Shown here piece after piece: positions 11,469-17,823 of a stretch of 28,942 nt of DNA. Source of the stretch: a virus; IMG/VR virus record IMGVR_UViG_3300036791_000294, positions 1 to 28,942 of that record, one strand, 5' to 3'. Positions within the stretch are counted from its first letter, which is position 1, and every line of letters starts with the position of its first letter. The notes below the pieces were generated by a model, which saw only the letters and a program-made list of their open reading frames with translations, did no database searches and was not told where the DNA came from. The position numbers and the translations under genes are program-made.

Positions 11469-13813
11469 CGCTTCTAGCGGCGCTGCTTTCATCGTCGGCG
11501 GCGTTTGCGCAGGATATACCGAACCATAGCGTTCCAGTCGGTGGTGGCCCTGGGACTGTTGGCTGGAAATCTATTGGCCCCTGTCCTTCGGGTCAGGTGT
11601 TAGGCTGGAACTCCCCGACAGCCGATCCTGTGTGCACGGTTGGCGGAAGCGGAGGTGGTGGTGGAGTTTCGAGCGTAAATGGAATAACTGGCCCAATCTC
11701 GTTTGTGGCCGGGACCAACATGACGATTGTGCCCGGGTCCCCGAATGCACAGTCGATTACGTTAAATTCAACTGGTGGAGGTGGAGGCGGTGGTGACCCT
11801 TGTCTGACACTGAACCTGACTGGTGACGTTCATTCAACTAATAGCTGCCTAACTACATTAGCCACAGTCAACGGAACCACTGGCACTTACGGCACTGCCA
11901 GTGCTGTGCCTACAATCACGGTCAACGCCAAAGGCCTGATTACCAACGTAACGCCAACTGCGATCACGTTACCGTTTACGAGTATGACTGGCACCTTGGG
12001 CTGTGCTCAGATGCCTGTCTTGTCTGGCGATGTCACCTCCGCTGGCGGTACTTGCGCAACGACTATCGCTAATGGAGTCGTGACTAACGCCAAGCTGGTT
12101 CCGGCTCCAGCAGCGACCCTACGAGGCAATCCGACTAACGCAATTGCCAGTGTTCAGGACTTCAAGTTCACCGACCTACCAAACAAGGCCGTCCCGACTC
12201 CATCTACCGACTCGATGCTGATATTCGACTCGGCGGCAGGGACGTTGAAGTATTGTTTGCTGAACCAGTGTATTGCAGGCACCGGCACCGCTGGCGTTTC
12301 GTCATTGAACACGCTGACAGGTGCGTTGAACCTGAGTGCTGCCGCCGGGATAACAATAACGCCGAGTGGATCGAACATTCAAATTGGGTTGCAGCCAGTT
12401 ACCAACCCAACCCAACAGGTCTTTAATACCGGTAGCGGAACTTACACCACTCCCGCCGGTGTTGTTCGAATTGAAGTGTATATGGTTGGCGCTGGTGGTG
12501 GTGGAAGTGGCGGCGGTTCCGGTGCCGGTGCTGGGACCCCTGGTACAGCCACCACCTTTGGTTCATTTACTGCCCCAGGTGGCCCTAATGCTGGTGGTGC
12601 CCCCGCAGCCATCTCTGGCTGCACATTTGGCACCAGGGGTGGTTGGGGCCAAGGTGGCCTTCTATCATTTGCTGGTCAGTTCAGTGGACCTGGCGGCCCT
12701 GGTGCAGCTTCATTCTTTGGTGGTGGCGGCGCTGGCGGTTACAATACTACCGGTACTACCGCCGTAGCTCCCGGTGCTGGGGGTGGAGGCGGTAATTCTG
12801 ATTCTACTGCTACGTCACTTGGAGGCGCTGGCGGCAGTAGTGCTGGCTATTGTTTCCAGAACATTCGATCTGGCCTTGCTGCGAGCTATGCCTACTCAAT
12901 TGGCGTCGGTGGTAATGGCGGTACGGCCGTTGCACCCAACCTGCCTGGCGGTGCAGGTGGTACTGGTCTAATTCTTGTCCGAGAATATTACTCTCAGAGT
13001 GGCGGTGGAGGCGGTGGAGGCACAGCAGGTGTAACGTCACTGAACACCCTTCTAGGCGATCTGAACATCGTTGCAGGCACTGGCATCTCCGTCTCTCAGG
13101 CCGGGTCAACAATCACAGTCGCTAATACAGCCGCCGTGGCAGCAGTGTTCACCACCGGTGACATTAAGCAAACAATGAAGACTGTGGCCGATAGCGGTTG
13201 GGTAATGATGAACGTTGATGGCTCAAGCATCGGTGATGCGTCATCATCAGCAACGGTTCGGGCAGCGGCAGATTGTCAAGCCTTGTTCCAGCTTCTGTGG
13301 AATAACTGCTCTCAATGTCCTGTATCCGGCGGTAGAGGCGGTGACTCGCTGACGGACTGGAATGCCCACAAGGCTATAACCTTGCCTTACATCGCTGGTC
13401 GAACCGTGGCTGGGGCTGGTACCCAAACTTTAAGCCCTGGCGGTGGGCCTCGTGTGTTAGGCGCATACGCTGGTCTTGAGACGTTAAGTGGCTTGACTGG
13501 CTCAGCCACAGTCAGCGGATCACACACCATCACCGTCGACGAGATGCCACAGCACACTCACGCCACCGATTGGGCGAGTCCGTGGGAAATGATGTTCTAC
13601 TACGCCGGTGGTGGAGGTCCATATCTTAATCTCGATATCGGTTCAGGTAGCTCCAATGGTTCATTCAGTGGCGGCCCTGGCAGTAGCCAAAAGATCGTCG
13701 GCTACACTGGCAGCAGCGCAGCCTTCTCAATGTCATCGACAGGCTCAATCTCACTTAACGCCATACCGCAATTCGAACCCAAGAATTACTTCAACTTCAT
13801 GATAAAGCTATGA
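11453..13813 (+). CDS. Glycine-rich tail fibre/collar protein with signal-like N-terminus
   Basis: This encodes 786 aa from ATG 11453, chosen because AGGAGAG lies 8 nt upstream; an in-frame start at 11423 lacks this. Residues 1-20 (MVHRLALLAALLSSSAAFAQ) look like a Sec signal peptide with an AFAQ cleavage site, which is unusual for a virion fibre. Beta repeats follow (LTGDVHSTNS, LSGDVTSAGG), as in phage fibre shafts. A glycine-rich domain opens with FNTGSGTYTTPAGVVRIEVY and runs through GAGGGGSGGG repeats (about 330-520). The end is a tail-collar-type domain: FTTGDIKQTMK, GWVMMNVDG, ITLPYIAGRTVAG and the hallmark TVDEMPQHTHA. It probably binds the host surface. Overlap with the tailspike start is ATGA. 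Confidence 0.85.
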   Translation: MVHRLALLAALLSSSAAFAQDIPNHSVPVGGGPGTVGWKSIGPCPSGQVLGWNSPTADPVCTVGGSGGGGGVSSVNGITGPISFVAGTNMTIVPGSPNAQSITLNSTGGGGGGGDPCLTLNLTGDVHSTNSCLTTLATVNGTTGTYGTASAVPTITVNAKGLITNVTPTAITLPFTSMTGTLGCAQMPVLSGDVTSAGGTCATTIANGVVTNAKLVPAPAATLRGNPTNAIASVQDFKFTDLPNKAVPTPSTDSMLIFDSAAGTLKYCLLNQCIAGTGTAGVSSLNTLTGALNLSAAAGITITPSGSNIQIGLQPVTNPTQQVFNTGSGTYTTPAGVVRIEVYMVGAGGGGSGGGSGAGAGTPGTATTFGSFTAPGGPNAGGAPAAISGCTFGTRGGWGQGGLLSFAGQFSGPGGPGAASFFGGGGAGGYNTTGTTAVAPGAGGGGGNSDSTATSLGGAGGSSAGYCFQNIRSGLAASYAYSIGVGGNGGTAVAPNLPGGAGGTGLILVREYYSQSGGGGGGGTAGVTSLNTLLGDLNIVAGTGISVSQAGSTITVANTAAVAAVFTTGDIKQTMKTVADSGWVMMNVDGSSIGDASSSATVRAAADCQALFQLLWNNCSQCPVSGGRGGDSLTDWNAHKAITLPYIAGRTVAGAGTQTLSPGGGPRVLGAYAGLETLSGLTGSATVSGSHTITVDEMPQHTHATDWASPWEMMFYYAGGGGPYLNLDIGSGSSNGSFSGGPGSSQKIVGYTGSSAAFSMSSTGSISLNAIPQFEPKNYFNFMIKL

Positions 13814-15480
13814 CCGTATCAACCCAACTTTCTAAAATCACCTACAACGGTGACGGCGCTACTTTCCAGTGGAGCTTCTCGTTCCCTGGACATGATCCGT
13901 CGGCGATCGTTGTGTTTATTACCGACGCCGCTGGTAATGTGGTGTTACAGTCGACGCTGACCTATACAGTTACGCTTATTGCGCCGGTCGATCCCAACCC
14001 TACGGGCATTGGTGGTTCGGTCATTTTGAATAGTCACACCCCGCTGCCGGTTGGGCAGAAGATCACCATTATGAGGCTTCTGCCAGAGATTCAACCTACA
14101 TCAATTGCAAGCCAGTCGATTGTGTATCCGCCGATCGTCGAACTCGAATACGATTATCTAACGATGGTTGACCAGCAACTTCAAGAGCAAGTCAACCGAT
14201 CGATCCAAGTTGCCTTTAGCGATCCTAACCCAGCGCCGTTGCCGTCGGTAGCTCAGCGGGCCGGGTTGAATGCAATGTTCGACAGCGTCGGTAATCTAAC
14301 GGCAGGTGCACCGATTGTCGGTGGCGTAACCGTTTCTGCCGCTATGATTCCGGTGGTTACAGCGGCAACGATCAAAGCGGCACAGATTGCATTCGGCTTA
14401 GGGCCATTTGGTTACGCCGCCCTGAATGGAAGCAAGTTGTTCATTACCAATGCCCTGACCGTGACCAATGGTATGAAGGGTCTGACGCTAGTGTTGGCTG
14501 GCAGTGCGCTCTATACCGTGACTATGCCACCACCAGCGAGCATCGACGACGACTTCCAAATCTTGATCTTCGTCAATGATAGCCGTGGGAAGGACATCTC
14601 TGTTCCTGGCTATCCCAAACCATTCATGCTGTGGCCTGGTCAATGGATGATTCTGTCTAAGTATTCAGGCACTTGGCTAGTTATGCAGCCACCACGATGG
14701 AAGGTCAGTGCGGGTACAACTATCCCGGTCTATGTCAATCCTGCTAGCGGCAACGATAACAACGATGGCCTTGCCAGAGGCGCAGGAGCCTTCCAGACCA
14801 TCCAAGGCGCTGTGAACATGGTTCAGCAGTTCACGGACGGAGTGTTCCAGATTATTCCGGAGGCTGGATTTGGTCATACTGTTGGTGCGGGCGTTATTCT
14901 TGACGGACTTCAGTTTAACCGTAGCGTCACTATTATCGGCGATGGTCCTGTGGCACCTCCTGGGGTCAGCGTAACTGGTGATACTGGCGGGACGATGTTT
15001 CATGCGACTAACGGCGCTATTCTAGGCTTACAGAATCTGTATATCGGATTGAATAGTCCTGGCTCTGCTGGCAATGGTATTGTCTCGGAAAATGGCTCAG
15101 TCGTTAATCTGGCCAACTGCTCGTTCGGCGGCATGACCGGCGTTCATATGACCGTTGACGAGAACGCCACGCTAAACGTGACGGGCTTCTACGACATCTA
15201 CGGCGGTGCGACAGTTCATCTGTATGCAAATGCTTCTGGCTATGTCTCGTGGGCTCCAAGCACAGTTGGCATTAACAGTGCGATAAACATTGGCACCTTC
15301 GTCGAGGCTGTGTACAACTCTTCGGTTGTATGTCCCGCAGCGATCAACTTCGCTAACGCAAGCTTTGTGACCGGGAAGCAGTTTCTCATTGATTACAATT
15401 CCTCGCTGGTAACCCAAGGTGCAGTCATTCCCGGCACCGTCGCTGGTACCGCCGGGCCACATGGAGGCTTCGTCGTGTGA
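13810..15480 (+). CDS. Tailspike-like protein with beta-helix domain
   Basis: This encodes 556 aa. Residues 1-about 155 resemble the N-terminal virion-anchor domain of podophage fibres and spikes (TQLSKITYNGDGATFQWSFSF, then VELEYDYLTMVDQQLQEQVNRS). A beta domain follows (LVLAGSALYTVTMPP, VPGYPKPFMLWPGQW). From about residue 310, IPVYVNPASGNDNNDGL and GAFQTIQGAV open a pectate-lyase-like right-handed beta-helix. The rungs are rich in Asn, Gly and Val (GLQNLYIGLN, VVNLANCSFGG). Such spikes bind and often cut capsule or O-antigen. I cannot point to catalytic residues. It starts within the stop of the fibre gene, so the two receptor-binding proteins are coupled. Confidence 0.85.
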   Translation: MTVSTQLSKITYNGDGATFQWSFSFPGHDPSAIVVFITDAAGNVVLQSTLTYTVTLIAPVDPNPTGIGGSVILNSHTPLPVGQKITIMRLLPEIQPTSIASQSIVYPPIVELEYDYLTMVDQQLQEQVNRSIQVAFSDPNPAPLPSVAQRAGLNAMFDSVGNLTAGAPIVGGVTVSAAMIPVVTAATIKAAQIAFGLGPFGYAALNGSKLFITNALTVTNGMKGLTLVLAGSALYTVTMPPPASIDDDFQILIFVNDSRGKDISVPGYPKPFMLWPGQWMILSKYSGTWLVMQPPRWKVSAGTTIPVYVNPASGNDNNDGLARGAGAFQTIQGAVNMVQQFTDGVFQIIPEAGFGHTVGAGVILDGLQFNRSVTIIGDGPVAPPGVSVTGDTGGTMFHATNGAILGLQNLYIGLNSPGSAGNGIVSENGSVVNLANCSFGGMTGVHMTVDENATLNVTGFYDIYGGATVHLYANASGYVSWAPSTVGINSAINIGTFVEAVYNSSVVCPAAINFANASFVTGKQFLIDYNSSLVTQGAVIPGTVAGTAGPHGGFVV

Positions 15481-15632
15481 TGCCAAGTACATCAGAGAAA
15501 CAGGCCGTAGCGATGATGCTAGCGGCTAAGGGTAAGGGCAACATTGGAATTCCGCCCTCTGTGGGCAAAGAGTTCCATGCAGCGGACAAGAAGACTGGGA
15601 TATTGAAAAGGAAGAAAAAGGCCGAAAAATGA
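15480..15632 (+). CDS. Small conserved phage virion-type protein (50 aa)
   Basis: This 50-aa gene overlaps the tailspike stop by one base (TGATG). The sequence MPSTSEKQAVAMMLAAKGKG, then IGIPPSVGKEFHAADKKTG matches a widely met phage mini-protein pattern: 'MPs.S..Q...M.aa.....gIP.sVgkEF..ADk'. It is often encoded beside structural or packaging genes of podophages. The tail is strongly basic (ILKRKKKAEK). The function of that family is not firmly known; a minor DNA- or head-associated component is a fair guess. Confidence 0.75.
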   Translation: MPSTSEKQAVAMMLAAKGKGNIGIPPSVGKEFHAADKKTGILKRKKKAEK

Positions 15633-15958
15633 TGGACCCGTTCGAGATCGATCCTAACGACCCTGAGCCGTTGGAGAACCTGATTCCACGGAAGATATTC
15701 TGGCTGGCACACCATTTGCACAACCTAATCTATATCAGGTTCTTCTATGAACAGATTGGGATGCAGCCACCGGAGTGGACCAAGAACGAGATGACACGAG
15801 TGCAAGGTAGGCTATTGGACCAGCTTGACCGTGAGAACAGTCAAGGTGGCAAATTCAGAAAGGAGATACAAGATGAAGCAAGGTCGAGCGGAGACGAAGA
15901 GAGAAGGGTGGAAGACCGAGCCCCACTCCACCAAAGCCAACTTAGACGGCGTATCTAA
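15629..15958 (+). CDS. 109-aa unknown helical protein
   Basis: This encodes 109 aa. ATGATG at 15629 offers two adjacent starts; the first overlaps the previous stop as ATGA. The N-terminus is acidic and proline-rich (DPFEIDPNDPEPLENL). An amphipathic helix with many aromatics (IFWLAHHLHNLIYIRFFYEQ) comes next, then a charged helical C-terminus. The last 29 codons also lie in the next gene in another frame (86-nt overlap), and that tail is low in hydrophobic residues, so it may be tolerated read-through. No family recognised. Confidence 0.6.
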   Translation: MMDPFEIDPNDPEPLENLIPRKIFWLAHHLHNLIYIRFFYEQIGMQPPEWTKNEMTRVQGRLLDQLDRENSQGGKFRKEIQDEARSSGDEERRVEDRAPLHQSQLRRRI

Positions 15959-16100
15959 TCTCGGTTTATCGAGACAGTTCCGGAAGGAGGAAGCACTTGA
16001 CGGACCAGGATTCAATCCCACTACCACCTCAAGGCCCGCTCTGGGGCCTGGGGGAGGACGCACTGTCCATCCCTCCGGGTCCCAAGGCAAACACAAATAA
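15873..16100 (+). CDS. 75-aa basic unknown protein
   Basis: This encodes 75 aa from ATG 15873, fixed by AGGAGA at 15861-15866 (6-nt spacer); the frame is open further upstream but without such a site. It is rich in Lys, Arg, Gly and Ser, with a disordered second half (TTTSRPALGPGGGRTVHP). From 15997 the same DNA also carries an open frame beginning at a TTG with its own GGAGG, so this segment may encode two proteins. No family recognised. Confidence 0.55.
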   Translation: MKQGRAETKREGWKTEPHSTKANLDGVSNLGLSRQFRKEEALDGPGFNPTTTSRPALGPGGGRTVHPSGSQGKHK

Positions 16101-16110
16101 GGAGGTTACG

Positions 16111-16314
16111 ATGACTGAAAAGGTTGAATACGACACGAAGCCAAACTTCGATGTCGAAGAGGTACTTTCACTTCTTGAAATCTTGCATGCATCAAAGGAC
16201 GAGCAGAATCTGAAACCGCTCTTCGACGATGCATACAGGGCGCTAGTTGCAACCGCTGCGGAGCTTAAGGAAAAGCTCGCAGCAAAACAGGAGGATGAAG
16301 ATGAAGGGCGGTAG
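16111..16314 (+). CDS. 67-aa acidic helical protein
   Basis: This encodes 67 aa. AAGGAGG ends 6 nt before ATG 16111, making this the preferred start. The same frame also runs back to a TTG at 15997 preceded by GGAGG, which would give a 105-aa form with a Pro/Gly-rich extension. The protein is mostly helical and acidic (FDVEEVLSLLEILHASKDEQ, then ALVATAAELKEKLAAKQ) and ends in a run of Glu and Asp. It could form a small helical bundle. Its size and place next to two anti-defence genes make it a candidate small effector, but no family is recognised. Confidence 0.65.
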   Translation: MTEKVEYDTKPNFDVEEVLSLLEILHASKDEQNLKPLFDDAYRALVATAAELKEKLAAKQEDEDEGR

Positions 16315-16555
16315 AGATATCCTTTCGGAGTACGGCCATGACATTCCGCACCCGCAAGCGCCGAGAGCGACTTCGGGCGGCGTCACGTCAGCCAAGCCGC
16401 TCAGCTATTCCCCACCCCAAGGCCCCATCGGTCAGCATCACGAAAGACCAGGTCTTGGCGGCGACAATCACGGCAACGCACACTGTCCAGTCGCCAATCG
16501 TGGTTCTGGAGGCGTTGGTCCTGGCGGCAGTCATGGTGGGAGTCAGCGTGGATGA
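16301..16555 (+). CDS. 84-aa Gly/Pro-rich conserved phage protein
   Basis: This encodes 84 aa. AGGAGG at 16289-16294 lies 6 nt before ATG 16301; an ATG 6 nt earlier is too close to it. The sequence GRDILSEYGHDIPHPQAPRA, then SGGVTSAKPLSYSPPQGP, then PGLGGDNHGNAH recalls a recurrent disordered podophage mini-protein with the pattern 'GRDIL.EYG.D.p.PQA.RA.sGGVT.AkPL.YsPPqGP ... NhGN'. Its role is unknown to me. It overlaps its upstream neighbour by 14 nt and starts the string that runs directly into the Tad2-like gene (ATGA). Confidence 0.7.
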   Translation: MKGGRDILSEYGHDIPHPQAPRATSGGVTSAKPLSYSPPQGPIGQHHERPGLGGDNHGNAHCPVANRGSGGVGPGGSHGGSQRG

Positions 16556-16776
16556 TTAACATGGACATTGGTGAGGCTGTTCATCGACTCAATCAGGGCC
16601 AGAAAGTCCGTCGTGCTGGCTGGAATGGCAAGGGCATGTGGCTTGAGAAGCAGGTGCCAGATTCAGGCTCCAAGATGACCTTGCCATATGTGTACATGTC
16701 TACGGCGCAGGGCGATCTTGTGCCGTGGCTGTGTTCCCAGACAGACCTGTTGGCGAAAGATTGGGAGGTAGCATGA
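16552..16776 (+). CDS. tad2: Tad2-family (DUF2829) anti-defence protein
   Basis: This encodes 74 aa, the usual length for the family. The ordered pattern is that of DUF2829: an initial helix (IGEAVHRLNQGQKVRR), the RAGWNGKGMWL block (21-31), KMTLPYVYMSTAQGDLVPW (41-59), and the ending CSQTDLLAKDWEVA (61-74). Published work shows Tad2, a DUF2829 protein, blocks Thoeris immunity by binding and sequestering the glycocyclic ADP-ribose signal, and some members also bind CBASS cyclic dinucleotides. It acts in the host cytoplasm as an oligomeric sponge. ATG 16552 overlaps the previous stop by four bases, and its own stop overlaps the Acb2-like start. Family call is strong; which ligand it binds is not visible. 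Confidence 0.85.
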   Translation: MINMDIGEAVHRLNQGQKVRRAGWNGKGMWLEKQVPDSGSKMTLPYVYMSTAQGDLVPWLCSQTDLLAKDWEVA

Positions 16777-17012
16777 TGGATGTTCAACGACAACTAAGCT
16801 TCGGCGAGAAGGCTGTGGGTCTGACCTTCAATCCGAGCGGTGATTCTAGGGTCAATGAAATGAAGCAGCTTTACGCTAGGATCATTGACCTTATGCATGA
16901 GCTCCGAGGGCAGAGTATCGACCAGGAACAGGTACGTCTTGCCTCGGTATCTATCACCGAAGCCCAAGGTGCCCAGATGTGGGCAGTTAAGGCCATAACT
17001 TGGAGGGTTTAA
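16773..17012 (+). CDS. acb2: Acb2/Tad1-domain anti-CBASS-type protein
   Basis: This encodes 79 aa. The start is at ATG 16773 inside the Tad2-like stop (ATGA), with GGGAGG just upstream. From residue 18 the protein follows the Acb2/Tad1 hairpin domain: LTFNPSGDSRVNEMKQLYAR, then IIDLMHELRGQ, a turn, and RLASVSITEAQGAQMWAVKA. This is two helices with the conserved FNPSG opening and a final 'TxAQMWAVKA' helix. Acb2 proteins assemble into small oligomers that soak up cyclic di- and trinucleotides made by CBASS cyclases; Tad1 relatives capture Thoeris signals. The paired position after a Tad2-family gene supports a joint anti-signalling role. Ligand choice cannot be told from sequence. Confidence 0.85.
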   Translation: MMDVQRQLSFGEKAVGLTFNPSGDSRVNEMKQLYARIIDLMHELRGQSIDQEQVRLASVSITEAQGAQMWAVKAITWRV

Positions 17013-17822
17013 GTGACCTCTGAGGTAGACATTGCAAATCGGGCGCTATCTGGAATTGGCACTCGGTCTGAAATAGCGAGCTTCGATGAGGACTCCAACG
17101 AAGCTCGTCAGATTAAGCTTCACTTCCATAGTCTCAGGGACCAGCTTATCCGTATGGCGCCCTGGAACTTTGCGAGGAACTTCAACACGCTGAGTCTGAT
17201 CTGCTCGGCCCCGGGAACGCCAGAGAACCCGGGGCCGGGACTTAATGTGTGGGCAAAGGGGGTACCACCGCCACCATGGAGCTATGAATATGCTTACCCG
17301 AGTGACTGCTTACGGGCGGTATACATCGTCCCGCAATTCACTACTGGTTTCACATCGGGAGTACCAATCACTACTGCGGTCACCGGAGGCGCTCCTGCGT
17401 TTTGGAATGGGCCTCCTGTCAGGTTCCAAGTCGGACTCGAGCAAATCGGTTCGTCGGGTAAGCCGGAAAACGGAGGAATAGACACGAATGTAATCTGGAC
17501 CAATCAGCAACAGGCCATTCTTTGTTATAATCGTCGAGTAACCAACCCTGATGTTTGGGACGATCTATTTCACAACGCCATGACCACGGCCCTAGCGATG
17601 AGATTGGTCATAGCGCTGACCGGTGATAAAGGTCTAGCGCAACTTAAAATGCAAGATGCTAACGACTCGATTGTTAGAGCCAGGCAGCTGGACGGCAACG
17701 AAGGTTTGACAGTCAATGACGTAACGCCCGACTGGATACGCACTCGTGGGATCAGCTACCAAGCATGGGAATTCAGCCCCAACATCATGTTCGATTGGGG
17801 ACCACTGTTAAGCATGTACTGA
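17013..17822 (+). CDS. Tail tubular protein A-like adaptor (T7 gp11 type)
   Basis: This 269-aa protein probably forms the ring that joins portal to nozzle. The N-terminus SEVDIANRALSGIGTRSEIASFDEDSNEAR is typical of this adaptor family, as is HSLRDQLIRMAPWNFARNF a little later (about 36-54). The middle shows WSYEYAYPSDCLRAVYIVP (about 89-107), another family mark. The last third has ILCYNRRVTNPDVWDDLF and an Ala-rich helix. The start is GTG at 17013, directly after the Acb2-like stop, with GGAGGG 5 nt upstream. A GC-rich 9-bp inverted repeat lies within the gene (17207-17236). Length is somewhat above T7 gp11 (about 196 aa). Confidence 0.88.
   Translation: MTSEVDIANRALSGIGTRSEIASFDEDSNEARQIKLHFHSLRDQLIRMAPWNFARNFNTLSLICSAPGTPENPGPGLNVWAKGVPPPPWSYEYAYPSDCLRAVYIVPQFTTGFTSGVPITTAVTGGAPAFWNGPPVRFQVGLEQIGSSGKPENGGIDTNVIWTNQQQAILCYNRRVTNPDVWDDLFHNAMTTALAMRLVIALTGDKGLAQLKMQDANDSIVRARQLDGNEGLTVNDVTPDWIRTRGISYQAWEFSPNIMFDWGPLLSMY
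17207..17236 (+). repeat. GC-only 9-bp inverted repeat inside the tail adaptor gene
   Basis: GGCCCCGGG (17207-17215) and CCCGGGGCC (17228-17236) are exact reverse complements around a 12-nt loop. The stem would be very stable in RNA. It is coding (a Pro/Gly-rich loop in the adaptor protein), is not followed by T, and so is not a terminator. It might pause ribosomes or be chance in a proline-glycine segment. Confidence 0.6.
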
Positions 17823-17823
17823 A

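Noticed and set aside
12366-12767. Second rightward frame in the glycine-rich part of the fibre gene
   Set aside because: Follows from GGT/GGC repeats read in another frame as Val/Leu/Ala-rich sequence; no ribosome site.
12480-13030. Gly-rich GGTGG repeats considered as a diversity-generating template or CRISPR-like array
   Set aside because: They are irregular codon repeats of a known glycine-rich fibre domain. No reverse transcriptase or template copy is in the window, and there are no regular spacers.
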